Positions 45,120 through 52,686 of a stretch of DNA of 64,000 nucleotides are shown here, one piece after another; position 1 is the stretch's first letter; each line of letters begins with the position of its first letter. Location: NCBI GenBank assembly GCA_038251885.1, contig JBBSAX010000002.1, forward strand, positions 11,662 through 75,661, given 5' to 3'. The translations under genes and the position numbers were made by a program. The notes beneath the pieces are model-generated. The model was not told the DNA's origin. It saw only the letters and a program-made list of their open reading frames with translations, and did no database searches. The DNA comes from JAHCHG01 sp038251885. GTDB lineage: Bacteria > Acidobacteriota > Blastocatellia > Pyrinomonadales > Pyrinomonadaceae.

Positions 45120-46031
45120 ATGGAAGATCAGGCATCAACTTTAAGACTTATTGCTTCAAATGCACCCGCGATTTCAGTCGGAATGCCGCTTAATAATTCA
45201 CTTTCAGGCGAAAGAAAGATCCGCACGACACAAATGCGTTGCCTCGCGGTTACGGGCGGCAAAGGCGGAGTCGGGAAATCTAATCTTTCGGTAAATCTTG
45301 CGCTCGAACTCGGTTTGTTGGGAAAACAAGTCGGTTTGCTCGATGCGGATTTCGGTCTGGCAAACGCTGATCTGCTGTGCGGCGTTACTCCGCAGTTTCA
45401 TCTCGGACACGTCGTTGCCGGAGCGAAAACGCTCGAAGAAATCTCGATTGAATTAGCCGAAAATGTTTTGCTGATTCCGGGCGGCAGCGGCATCGAAGAA
45501 TTAGCTAATTTTTCCTTTATTTCACGTCCGCATATTTATTCGCAGTTGATGGAAATCGAAGAAAAACTCGATTTTATGCTGATTGATACAGCGGCGGGAA
45601 TTGCCGAAAATGTTATCGGCGTGTTGATCTCGGCAACGGAAGTTATTGTCGTCGTAACGCCCGATCCGACCTCGATTGTTGATGCTTACGCGACGATCAA
45701 AGTCATTTTACGGCATTCTCCCACAAAACCCATTTCGGTTGTTGTCAACAACGTCGTCGGAATCGGCGATGCGGAGCACGTTTTCGGGCAGATCAGTTCG
45801 GCGGCGAAAACATTTTTGAAACACAAAGTCGAATTTCTCGGAATGATTCCGTACGATCCGCTTGTTTCGGAGGCGATTCGTGAAATGACTCCGATCGTTC
45901 AATACAAACCCGAATCACCGGCAAGCCGCGCGATTCGTTTGATCGCTAAACAGATTCAAAAATCGAATCAAAATCCATCCGGTGAACCCGGCAAACTTCA
46001 ATCATTCTGGAATCTTTTAGCTAAAAACTAA
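45120..46031 (+). CDS. flhG: Flagellar number regulator FlhG (MinD/ParA-like ATPase)
   Basis: The 303-residue ParA/MinD ATPase has a deviant Walker A GGKGGVGKSNLSVNLAL, switch I LLDADFGLANADLL and switch II LIDTAAGIAENV. A C-terminal amphipathic segment (SRAIRLIAKQIQKSN) may bind membrane. FlhG stimulates the FlhF GTPase and limits flagellar number. It lies 48 bases after flhF, as in many bacteria. The ATG has AAAGGA about 15 bases upstream, slightly distant for a Shine-Dalgarno. All catalytic residues seen are intact. Confidence 0.95.
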   Translation: MEDQASTLRLIASNAPAISVGMPLNNSLSGERKIRTTQMRCLAVTGGKGGVGKSNLSVNLALELGLLGKQVGLLDADFGLANADLLCGVTPQFHLGHVVAGAKTLEEISIELAENVLLIPGGSGIEELANFSFISRPHIYSQLMEIEEKLDFMLIDTAAGIAENVIGVLISATEVIVVVTPDPTSIVDAYATIKVILRHSPTKPISVVVNNVVGIGDAEHVFGQISSAAKTFLKHKVEFLGMIPYDPLVSEAIREMTPIVQYKPESPASRAIRLIAKQIQKSNQNPSGEPGKLQSFWNLLAKN

Positions 46032-46039
46032 TTATCAAC

Positions 46040-46070
46040 GGAAAACGGAAAATGGAAAACGGATAATGAG
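46040..46070. repeat. Short dispersed repeat (family G, second copy)
   Basis: GGAAAACGGAAAATGGAAAACG followed by GATAATG has an internal period of about 8 bases and shares AAATGGAAAACGGATAATG with the reverse strand of 27588-27611. It lies between flhG and fliA. Confidence 0.5.
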
Positions 46071-46135
46071 GAACATTTCCAGAATCTGCCACTTTCTGTA
46101 ACTCTAAAAACTTTCTGATAACTTTTTACCCGAAA

Positions 46136-46885
46136 ATGTATCAATATCAAGCCCCGACAACTTATCAAAAAAACAAAGCGTTTCAGTCCGTTTATTCGGC
46201 TAATGAACGCGAAAACTTGATAACGTCGCATCTTTCGAAAGTGAAATATATCGCCGATAGAATGGCGGCAAAACTTCCGCCGTCGGTCGAATGGGACGAT
46301 CTTTACGGCGCGGGTGTGATCGGTTTGATTGATGCTGTCGAAAGATTCGACGCTTCGCGCGGAATTGCTTTTACGACTTTTGCGGAAATGCGCGTGCGCG
46401 GTGCAATTTTGGATAATCTGCGTTCACTTGATTGGGCTTCACGAAATACGCGCAAGCGTTCGCGCGAAATTCAAGCCGCATATTCAAAGATCGAACAGGA
46501 AAAAGGCGCAACCGCAACCGAAGAAGAAGTTGCCGCGCATTTAAAGATTTCACTCACCGAATTGCGTGAGAATTTACAGGATTTACGCGGACTTTCGATT
46601 TTGGATTTAGACGAAAAAGATGAAGAAACAGGTTTAAGCGCGATTGATACGATCAGCGATTCGGCGGCAAATGCACTCGAAGAACTGGAAAATAATCAAA
46701 CCAGAAAAAATCTCGCTAAATCCATAGATAAATTGCCCGAACGCGAACGGCAAGTCATCGCGCTTTATTATCTCGAAGAACTCAATATGAAGGAAATCGG
46801 CGAAGTTTTGGGCGTTTCCGAATCGCGTGTTTCACAACTCCGAACGCAGGCAATCGTGCGTTTAAGGGCAAATCTGCCGAAATAA
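46136..46885 (+). CDS. fliA: Flagellar sigma factor sigma-28 (FliA)
   Basis: The 249-residue FliA-type sigma-70 family protein has region 2 with LPPSVEWDDLYGAGVIGLID, the core-binding and -10 recognition segment GIAFTTFAEMRVRGAILDNL, and region 4 with LPERERQVIALYYLEELNMK followed by EIGEVLGVSESRVSQL. It directs RNA polymerase to late flagellar promoters, including the one proposed here at 60775 before flagellin. The anti-sigma factor FlgM is encoded about 8 kb downstream at 55053. It follows the flhF-flhG pair, as in many bacteria. Confidence 0.96.
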   Translation: MYQYQAPTTYQKNKAFQSVYSANERENLITSHLSKVKYIADRMAAKLPPSVEWDDLYGAGVIGLIDAVERFDASRGIAFTTFAEMRVRGAILDNLRSLDWASRNTRKRSREIQAAYSKIEQEKGATATEEEVAAHLKISLTELRENLQDLRGLSILDLDEKDEETGLSAIDTISDSAANALEELENNQTRKNLAKSIDKLPERERQVIALYYLEELNMKEIGEVLGVSESRVSQLRTQAIVRLRANLPK

Positions 46886-46913
46886 TTATGTTAATTTTTA
46901 TCGAAAAATTAAA

Positions 46914-47048
46914 GACCGGAGCGCAAGCGGCTCGCTTGCATCGTCGCGCAAGCGGCGAAGTGGCGTTTGAAATGAAATCAAGTTTATTCTATGCAAACTC
47001 TTTTTCGCGCTATCGCGCTCATGCAGGCTGGCAGCCTGCGCTCCCGGT
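46914..47048. repeat. Palindromic element family B, copy 3 (between fliA and fliM)
   Basis: Outer arms ACCGGAGCGCA and TGCGCTCCCGGT are present, but the two inner hairpins differ in sequence: AAGCGGCTCGCTT on the left and GGCTGGCAGCC on the right. The second hairpin type GCGCTATCGCGC is seen on the right side. The arms therefore do not match each other, unlike other copies. Confidence 0.9.
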
Positions 47049-47061
47049 AAATCAATAAAAA

Positions 47062-48048
47062 ATGAACTCGAAAGAACTTTTATCAGAAGAAGAAATGTCG
47101 GCTCTGATGCCGGACGCGCCGAAAACGGACGCGATGGGCGAGCGCGAAAAACGCAAGCGCATCGTTCCCTATAATTTTCGCCGTCCTGATCGCCTCTCAA
47201 AAGAACAGGTTCGTTCGCTTTATCTGCTTCACGATCTTTTCGCGCACAGCCTTTCGACGAGTTTACCGCTTTTTTTGCGAACAATTTCTGAAGTTAATCT
47301 TATTTCGGTCGAACAACAGGCATACAGCGAATATTTGCGCGGTCTGCCCGATCCGACAACAGTTTTTACAATTTCGGCAAGTTCATTAAAAGGCGTTTAC
47401 GCGGTCGAAATTAATTCTTCAATCGCTTTTCCGATTATTGACCGGCTCTTAGGCGGAAATGGGGAAGGTTTGACCGAAAAACGAGCGGCGACTGATCTGG
47501 AATTAAAGATTTTGGAGGGTTTTATCGCAGTAATAAATGAAAATTACCGCGACGCTTGGAAACCGATTTCTGCGTTTGAAACGGATATTGTCGGGCGTGA
47601 AACTCGTCCGCAAATGCTTCAAATCATTGCGCCGAATGAAGTTGTTGCGACAATCGCCTATCAAGTGCAGATCGGTGATGCGATTGGCTCGATGAGCCTT
47701 TGTCTGCCGGTTGTTCTGCTCGAAAGTGTGATCGAAAAATTTAGTCAATCATCATATTCAACCGCCAAATCAACTGAACCGGAAGCGACTCGCGCTTTGC
47801 TCGAAACGCTTTCAAACGTGAAATTTCCGGTCGAAACCAATCTCGAAAAAGTTGCGGCGGCAGTTTCTGATCTGATGAATTTATCGGTGGGCGATGTTTT
47901 GAGAACGAATCATCGGATCGAAAAACCTTTGAAAGTTTCAGTCGGTGGTTCGGAAAAATTCGCCGGAAGAATCGCCGCCCTCGAAGGCAGAATGGTTGTT
48001 CAATTAACGGAAAAACAGGAAAAAAGTTTGGCTCAAAAAATTGCTTAA
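47062..48048 (+). CDS. fliM: Flagellar motor switch protein FliM
   Basis: The 328-residue protein begins NSKELLSEEEMSALMPDA, the 'L-S-Q-D/E-E-I-D-A-L' like N-terminus that binds phosphorylated CheY, followed by KRIVPYNFRRPDRLSKEQ. The middle domain has TIFTIS-type and FPIIDRLLGGNGEG motifs, the latter being a FliM signature. The C-terminus (GDVLRTNHRIEKPLKVSVGG, KFAGRIAALEGRMVVQL) is the SpoA domain shared with FliN. It forms the C-ring and sets motor rotation direction. fliN follows after 18 bases. Confidence 0.95.
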   Translation: MNSKELLSEEEMSALMPDAPKTDAMGEREKRKRIVPYNFRRPDRLSKEQVRSLYLLHDLFAHSLSTSLPLFLRTISEVNLISVEQQAYSEYLRGLPDPTTVFTISASSLKGVYAVEINSSIAFPIIDRLLGGNGEGLTEKRAATDLELKILEGFIAVINENYRDAWKPISAFETDIVGRETRPQMLQIIAPNEVVATIAYQVQIGDAIGSMSLCLPVVLLESVIEKFSQSSYSTAKSTEPEATRALLETLSNVKFPVETNLEKVAAAVSDLMNLSVGDVLRTNHRIEKPLKVSVGGSEKFAGRIAALEGRMVVQLTEKQEKSLAQKIA

Positions 48049-48066
48049 AAGAGGTTTTATATAAAA

Positions 48067-48513
48067 ATGGAAGAAAAAGAACCGAATAACTCAGAGATGG
48101 AAACTGAAGGAATTGTTAATCCAAATTCTCAAAACGCGGAAAATAAACCGAGGTTAAATGAATCGCAAATGCCGAATACCATCACCGCTTCTGAAAAGAC
48201 AGAATCAAATGATTCTCAAGAACAGGCGAAAAAGAATGATTCGCTCAAAAATATCGAACGCCTTCTCGATGTTGAAATGAACGTCACGGTTCGTTTCGGT
48301 AAGACCGAAATTCCGCTTCGGGAAGCGGTTAATTTCGGGATCGGTTCGATGATCGAACTGAATCGTCCGGTTGACGAGCCGGTGGATCTGCTGGTTAATA
48401 ACTTTCCTTTTGCACGGGGCGAAGTCGTTGTTATTGACGGTTATTACGGCGTGAGAGTTACGGAAATCGGCACGCCGGAAGAACGCTCGAATGCGCTTTT
48501 GAAAAATGCGTGA
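48067..48513 (+). CDS. fliN: Flagellar motor switch protein FliN
   Basis: The 148-residue protein has a long Glu/Asn/Ser-rich N-terminal extension (about residues 1-58). The SpoA domain then starts at IERLLDVEMNVTVRFGKTEI, with GSMIELNRPVDEPVDLLVNN and GEVVVIDGYYGVRVTEI. This is the typical FliN C-ring subunit; the extension is longer than in enteric FliN. With FliM it forms the rotor switch at the cytoplasmic face. The next element is a family C palindrome that separates it from a small membrane protein gene. Confidence 0.95.
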   Translation: MEEKEPNNSEMETEGIVNPNSQNAENKPRLNESQMPNTITASEKTESNDSQEQAKKNDSLKNIERLLDVEMNVTVRFGKTEIPLREAVNFGIGSMIELNRPVDEPVDLLVNNFPFARGEVVVIDGYYGVRVTEIGTPEERSNALLKNA

Positions 48514-48527
48514 TAGTTGAAATCGGC

Positions 48528-48628
48528 GGAACGCGAACTTTAGTTCGCCAATGTAATTAGAGCAAGAAGTTCCGATTTCTTTTTGAAAAAATTAAAGATT
48601 ATGACTGGCAAACTAAAGTTCGCGTTCC
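48528..48628. repeat. Palindromic element family C, copy 1 (after fliN)
   Basis: Left arm GGAACGCGAACTTTAGTTCG plus CC (48528-48549); right arm at 48607-48628 is its inverted copy with one difference. The inner hairpin is CGAACTTTAGTTCG. A second copy lies between motA and motB. Confidence 0.92.
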
Positions 48629-48651
48629 AGTTAAAAACGAGGTCAAAAATT

Positions 48652-49101
48652 ATGTATTTACAATTTGGAATTTTAGCCATAGCAATTGTTTTCGGATGTT
48701 TAGGATTATTTTTTTCTTTAGTTTGTTTTTCTAACAATCGAAAAAACGGCAAATTGATTGAAGCCTTAATAGATCACATTGAAGACATTGAAACCGAATT
48801 AGCTGAAAATAAAGATTTATTTGAAGAGATGAATGATCGTGCGACGGACAATGCCCGACGAGTCGCTTGGCTTGAAGCGCGAGTCCGAAAGCCGGAAAAA
48901 GTAAATAAAGATATTTTGAGTCAGAAAGCATTAAATACGAATACGGCAAAGCCGCTGAGTATGACCGAACGCCGTCATCGTGTGTTGACACTTTGTTCAC
49001 GGGGACAAGATGCTGAAACAATTGCGTCAAATCTCGGAATGTTCAAGGGTGAAGTCGAATTAATTATCAATCTCGGTCGCGGGACAGCAAATTACGCATA
49101 A
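48652..49101 (+). CDS. Membrane-anchored flagellar-cluster protein (DUF2802/DUF6115-like)
   Basis: From ATG 48652 (GAGGT 9 bases upstream; a longer frame runs into a palindrome) the protein has 149 residues. An N-terminal membrane helix (FGILAIAIVFGCLGLFFSLV) is followed by a coiled coil (LIEALIDHIEDIETELAENK). A small C-terminal helix-turn-helix-like domain reads LTLCSRGQDAETIASNLGMF, then GEVELIINLGR. This 'V-L-x-L-x-x-x-G-x-x-x-E-x-I-A-x-x-L-G-x-x-x-G-E-V-E-L-I' pattern is that of the DUF2802/DUF6115 proteins often found in flagellar clusters, with unknown function. It lies 5 bases before flgF. Confidence 0.7.
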   Translation: MYLQFGILAIAIVFGCLGLFFSLVCFSNNRKNGKLIEALIDHIEDIETELAENKDLFEEMNDRATDNARRVAWLEARVRKPEKVNKDILSQKALNTNTAKPLSMTERRHRVLTLCSRGQDAETIASNLGMFKGEVELIINLGRGTANYA

Positions 49102-49106
49102 AAATT

Positions 49107-49838
49107 ATGAACTACGGACTATACACATCATTTCTCGGAATGCGCTCGCGGCAGAGAACGCTTGAAACACAGGCAAATAATATTGCCAACGCGATGACGA
49201 CAGGCTACAAAGCCGAACGTCTGCTTTACAGAACGATTGAAGCCGAGAAAAAAGGTGAATCGAGTTTGCAAAACCTCGTCGCGGGCGTTGTAACTTCAGG
49301 CGGAACTGATTTTACCGCCGGAAATATCAGCCAAACCGGACGCGATTTAGACGTAGCGATTGAAGGCGACGCGTTTTTACAAATTCAAACTCCGCGCGGC
49401 GTGCGTTACACGCGAGCAGGGAATTTATCGCTCGATGCAAACGGACAGCTTGTAACCAAAAACGGCGATCTGGTCGTCGGTCAAAAAGGCGCAATTACAG
49501 TTCCGGCGGGCGGTGAACTTTCTATCGGTTCAGACGGAAGTTTAGCAGTCAAAGGTCAGAAATTCGACCAGTTAAAACTTGTGAGATTTGAAAATCCAAC
49601 CGCCGCGCTTCAAAAAGAAGGCGATTCGCTTTTTATGGAAACGGGAAATGAAAAACCTTTACAAGCGACAAATTCGCAAATAATTCAAGGTTCACTCGAA
49701 GGTTCAAACATCAATTCGATTCAGGAAATGGTTTCGATGATCAACAATAATCGCGAATTTGAATCCATTCAAAAATCGGTCACGCTTTTAATGAACGATC
49801 TTGGAAAAAAAATCGCGGGAGAAATTGGAAAAATCTAA
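49107..49838 (+). CDS. flgF: Flagellar basal-body rod protein FlgF
   Basis: The 243-residue rod/hook family protein starts MNYGLYTSFLGMRSRQRTLE, then TQANNIANAMTTGYKAER (the N-terminal rod motif). The central region DLDVAIEGDAFLQIQTPRGV-RYTRAGNL is conserved in FlgE/F/G proteins. The C-terminal motif GSLEGSNINSIQEMVSMINN, then REFESIQKSVTLLM, packs against the N-terminal helix. It is called FlgF and not FlgG because it is the proximal, shorter and more divergent of the two adjacent rod genes. It forms the proximal rod in the periplasm. Confidence 0.9.
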   Translation: MNYGLYTSFLGMRSRQRTLETQANNIANAMTTGYKAERLLYRTIEAEKKGESSLQNLVAGVVTSGGTDFTAGNISQTGRDLDVAIEGDAFLQIQTPRGVRYTRAGNLSLDANGQLVTKNGDLVVGQKGAITVPAGGELSIGSDGSLAVKGQKFDQLKLVRFENPTAALQKEGDSLFMETGNEKPLQATNSQIIQGSLEGSNINSIQEMVSMINNNREFESIQKSVTLLMNDLGKKIAGEIGKI

Positions 49839-49845
49839 ATAACGG

Positions 49846-49873
49846 TGAATTGTGAATGGTGAATGGTTAATTA
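49846..49873. repeat. Short GTGAATGG-type repeat between flgF and flgG
   Basis: GTGAATTGTGAATGGTGAATGG is a short tandem of about 8-base units. It resembles the right-hand part of the family F repeats (AGTGAATAGTTAATAGT), but no inverted left arm was found, so assignment is tentative. Confidence 0.35.
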
Positions 49874-49905
49874 AAAGCCAAAGACCAACAAAGGACAAAA
49901 ATATT

Positions 49906-50697
49906 ATGCCAAACAGAGCTTTATTAACGGCTGCGACGGGAATGCAGGTTCAGCAGCAAAATGTGGACAACATCGCCAACAATCTGGCGAACGCTTCGAC
50001 CAATGGATTTAAGCGGACGCGCATCGAATTTCAAGATTTGATGTATCAAAATATGCGTTCGGCGGGCGGCGCAGCAAATGCTTCGGCAAATTTGCCGGTC
50101 GGTCTGCAAATCGGTATGGGAGCGCGTTCAATCGCCAGCGAAAGACTTTTTATTCAGGGTGAATACAAACAAACCGAAAATCCGCTCGATATGGTCATCG
50201 AAGGCAGCGGATTTTTTCAAGTTCGCCAATCAAACGGCGATCTTGCATATACGCGCAACGGCTCATTTCATTTGAATAATCAAGGACAAATCGTTACGGC
50301 AACAGGTGAATTTCTCGAACCTTCGATCACAGTTCCGACGGAAGCATCTTCGTTCACGGTCGGCAATGACGGAACAGTTTCGGTAACGATTCCGGGACAG
50401 GCAAACGCGCAAAATATCGGGCAAATTCAACTTGCGATCTTCGCAAATCCTGCCGGACTCGAAGCCTTGGGGCGCAATCTTTTCAGAGAAACGGGCGCGT
50501 CGGGACAAGCAACCGTCGGTTCGCCGGATTCAAACGGCATCGGTCGCTTAAGTCAGGGAATGGTCGAAGGTTCAAACGTCAATGTCGTCGAAGAACTGGT
50601 CAATATGATCTCGGCGCAGAGAATGTATGAAACGAATTCCAAAGTGATTTCGACCGCCGACCGTATGCTCGGAACGATTAATCAAGCGGTAAGTTAA
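49906..50697 (+). CDS. flgG: Flagellar distal rod protein FlgG
   Basis: From ATG 49906 (263 residues, the normal FlgG length) the protein begins NRALLTAATGMQVQQQNVDN, then IANNLANASTNGFKRTRIEF, the FlgG hallmark. It continues DLMYQNMRSAG. The center has LDMVIEGSGFFQVRQSNGDL-AYTRNGSF. The C-terminus is SQGMVEGSNVNVVEELVNMI, then AQRMYETNSKVI. A longer frame from 49852 is only repeat-derived sequence. FlgG forms the distal rod that crosses the peptidoglycan and passes through the P- and L-rings encoded by flgI and flgH just downstream. Confidence 0.95.
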   Translation: MPNRALLTAATGMQVQQQNVDNIANNLANASTNGFKRTRIEFQDLMYQNMRSAGGAANASANLPVGLQIGMGARSIASERLFIQGEYKQTENPLDMVIEGSGFFQVRQSNGDLAYTRNGSFHLNNQGQIVTATGEFLEPSITVPTEASSFTVGNDGTVSVTIPGQANAQNIGQIQLAIFANPAGLEALGRNLFRETGASGQATVGSPDSNGIGRLSQGMVEGSNVNVVEELVNMISAQRMYETNSKVISTADRMLGTINQAVS

Positions 50698-50707
50698 GAT
50701 AAATTTC

Positions 50708-50847
50708 GTCCACAGATAAACACAGATGAACACAGATAAAAAGATGACTTTTACAAATTTGCTTGCAGTCTTTTTACAACAAATTCCAAAAAAATCAAAC
50801 CAACCAAAATCTTTAATAAATTTGTGTTCATCCGTGTTTATCTGTGG
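50708..50847. repeat. Palindromic element family D, copy 1 (overlaps the 5' end of flgA)
   Basis: Left arm starts CCACAGATAAACACAGATG and repeats CACAGAT three times (50708-50740). The right arm (50822-50847) is the inverted counterpart, TTGTGTTCATCCGTG then TTTATCTGTGG. The spacer between the arms and the right arm lie within the reading frame of flgA. A single right arm of the same type is found at 20695-20723. Confidence 0.8.
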
Positions 50848-51769
50848 TTTATTATTTCTTTTTTTTTCCGCAGTTTCGGCACAAACGAAAATAAATGTTT
50901 CAGCCGAATCAAAAGTTGAAAACGAAACTATATCTCTCGGCGATATTGCGGAAATTTCAGGTGAAAAATCTGAAAGTCTGCGGAAAATTTCTCTGGGATA
51001 CGCGCCGAATATCGGAATGACGCGGGAAATTCCCAAAGAACGAATCGCTTTATCAATCGCTGCTGCGGGTTTTTCTGCAAAAGAATTTTCGTTAAATTCG
51101 CCGCCGATTATACGAATCAGGCGTATTGGGCAGGAAGTTGAACAAGCGCAAATTCGTGAAACCATCGAAAAAACTGTTTTTAATCAATTTGTCGAAAGCG
51201 GAATTGAAATCAGAATTGTTCGGCTTAATCTGCCTGAAAAATTTGATGTTCCGGTCGGAAATGTCGAATTTAGAACGAATATTTCAAGCATTGCAAATCC
51301 GTTCTCGTTGTTTGCTCTTCCGGTCGAACTTCGCGTGAATGATAAAGTTTTTCGACGCTTTACTGTTAATGTCGAACTCGAAGCCTTCGCTAAAATTCTT
51401 GTTGCTAACAAAGATTTAGCGGTAAATACAAAACTTTCAGGCGCAGATGTGCGGCTTGAAAAGCGACGTTTAGAAAAATCCCCGACGAACTATCTGCGCG
51501 ATGCGGAAAAATTGCGCGGCATTTATTTGATAAAAAATCTTCCAAACGGCGCGGAAATTACAACCGATTCATTTGCCGCATCGGTCGTAATTAAGTCCGG
51601 CGATCTCGTTAGAATTGTCGGACAATCGGGAAAAATGCAGATCATCGTCAATGGCGAAGCCCGAACTTCAGGAAAGATCGGTGATCGAATTACGGTTAAA
51701 AATTCGCAGTCAAATGCACTTATTCAAGCGACCGTCATTGATGAAGGATTGGTGAAAGTGTTCTTTTGA
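50726..51769 (+). CDS. flgA: Flagellar P-ring assembly chaperone FlgA
   Basis: The 347-residue protein, from ATG 50726, has an unusually long N-terminus (about 30 residues) before a signal segment (FICGLLFLFFSAVSAQ). The C-terminal half is the FlgA/SAF domain: KILVANKDLAVNTKLSGADV, LRGIYLIKNLPNGAEIT, VIKSGDLVRIVGQSGKMQIIV-type ending ATVIDEGLVKVFF. FlgA is the periplasmic chaperone for the P-ring protein FlgI encoded downstream. The start codon and signal-peptide region are made of a family D palindrome, so the original N-terminus was probably replaced or extended by it. The true start is uncertain; ATG 50744 is an alternative. Confidence 0.88.
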   Translation: MNTDKKMTFTNLLAVFLQQIPKKSNQPKSLINLCSSVFICGLLFLFFSAVSAQTKINVSAESKVENETISLGDIAEISGEKSESLRKISLGYAPNIGMTREIPKERIALSIAAAGFSAKEFSLNSPPIIRIRRIGQEVEQAQIRETIEKTVFNQFVESGIEIRIVRLNLPEKFDVPVGNVEFRTNISSIANPFSLFALPVELRVNDKVFRRFTVNVELEAFAKILVANKDLAVNTKLSGADVRLEKRRLEKSPTNYLRDAEKLRGIYLIKNLPNGAEITTDSFAASVVIKSGDLVRIVGQSGKMQIIVNGEARTSGKIGDRITVKNSQSNALIQATVIDEGLVKVFF

Positions 51770-51807
51770 AGAATAATCTTTCAAAAATATAAAAATAATA
51801 TCCGCAG

Positions 51808-51897
51808 CGTTTAGCGACGGGCTTTGCCCGTAAAGTTTGTAATCAAATAATACTGTTTTAAGTAACAGAGATGTCGGGCAAAGCCCGTCGCTAAACG
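51808..51897. repeat. REP-like palindromic element, family A, copy 3 (between flgA and flgH)
   Basis: Arms CGTTTAGCGACGGGCTTTGC... (51808-51833) and ...CGGGCAAAGCCCGTCGCTAAACG (51872-51897, inner end slightly diverged) match the two elements that flank the RAYT gene 33 kb away. There is no transposase gene here, so it is a non-autonomous copy. Confidence 0.92.
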
Positions 51898-51910
51898 GTT
51901 AAATAAATTT

Positions 51911-52633
51911 ATGAAACTCAGACTATTTACAATTTTGCTTATAACAATTTCACTTTTGTTAAGCGTTTCGGCGCAGGATAAAAATGAAAAAAAGAAAAAA
52001 GATAAGAGCAAACCGGAATTAACGGTTGTGAAGATCGAAGAACCGCAACCGATAATTGAAATTCCCGCGCCTCAAAAACCGGCGAATGGTTCACTTTTTA
52101 CAGATACCGCAACAAACGGAAACTTGCTGGCGGATTTCAAAGCGCGTCGCATCGGCGATCTGGTTTTCGTAGATATTGTCGAAAGCAGCGAAGCGACCGT
52201 TGAATCAAGCGCAAAGCGCAATCGTGATTCGGGTGCAGTCGGCGGAATTGGAACGCTTGCCGGAGCTTTGCCGGTTCCCGGCGCGGCGGTTGCGGGAACA
52301 ATTGTCGGTGCGCTCGGCGTTAGGAAATATGACGGAAAAGGGTCAACTCAGCGCAACAGCGATGTTCGTGCGCGAATTACTGCTCGCGTTGTTGAAGTTT
52401 TGCCGAACGGCGATCTGCGAATCGAAGCCTTAAAGCTCGTGCGGATAAATAAGGAAACCGAGCAAGTCGCGGTTACGGGCATTGTTCGTCCGAGCGATTT
52501 GAATTCAGACAATGCTGTTCAGACGATTTCCATTGGCGATCTGCGTGTCGAATTTAATGGCAAGGGAGTTGCAAGTAAAGATAATGCACCGGGTTGGTTA
52601 TTCCGGTTGTTTGATAAGATTACTCCTTTTTAA
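51911..52633 (+). CDS. flgH: Flagellar L-ring protein FlgH
   Basis: The 240-residue protein has a signal peptide ending at SVSAQ, a Lys-rich stretch KNEKKKKDKSKPEL and then the FlgH core: GSLFTDTATNGNLLADFKAR, RIGDLVFVDIVESSEATVES, ITARVVEVLPNGDLRIEALK, VTGIVRPSDLNSDNAVQTIS. It forms the outer-membrane ring of the flagellum. FlgH is normally a lipoprotein, but no lipobox cysteine is seen here; the signal looks like signal peptidase I type. The gene starts 13 bases after a family A palindrome and ends at a hairpin. Confidence 0.93.
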   Translation: MKLRLFTILLITISLLLSVSAQDKNEKKKKDKSKPELTVVKIEEPQPIIEIPAPQKPANGSLFTDTATNGNLLADFKARRIGDLVFVDIVESSEATVESSAKRNRDSGAVGGIGTLAGALPVPGAAVAGTIVGALGVRKYDGKGSTQRNSDVRARITARVVEVLPNGDLRIEALKLVRINKETEQVAVTGIVRPSDLNSDNAVQTISIGDLRVEFNGKGVASKDNAPGWLFRLFDKITPF

Positions 52634-52672
52634 GATTTTCAAAAATTGCTTTTATCGGTTTTTGAAAATCTT
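52632..52672. terminator. Hairpin between flgH and flgI
   Basis: Perfect 14-bp inverted arms AAGATTTTCAAAAA / TTTTTGAAAATCTT (52632-52645 with 52659-52672) overlap the flgH stop codon. There is no clear T-tract after it, so it may stabilise the mRNA or attenuate and not fully terminate; flgI starts 14 bases later. Confidence 0.45.
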
Positions 52673-52686
52673 CACAATACTGATAA

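Noticed and set aside
50572..51165. A 197-codon open frame on the minus strand over the 5' part of flgA
   Set aside because: It runs antisense through the family D palindrome and flgA. Composition is not protein-like and no family is visible.
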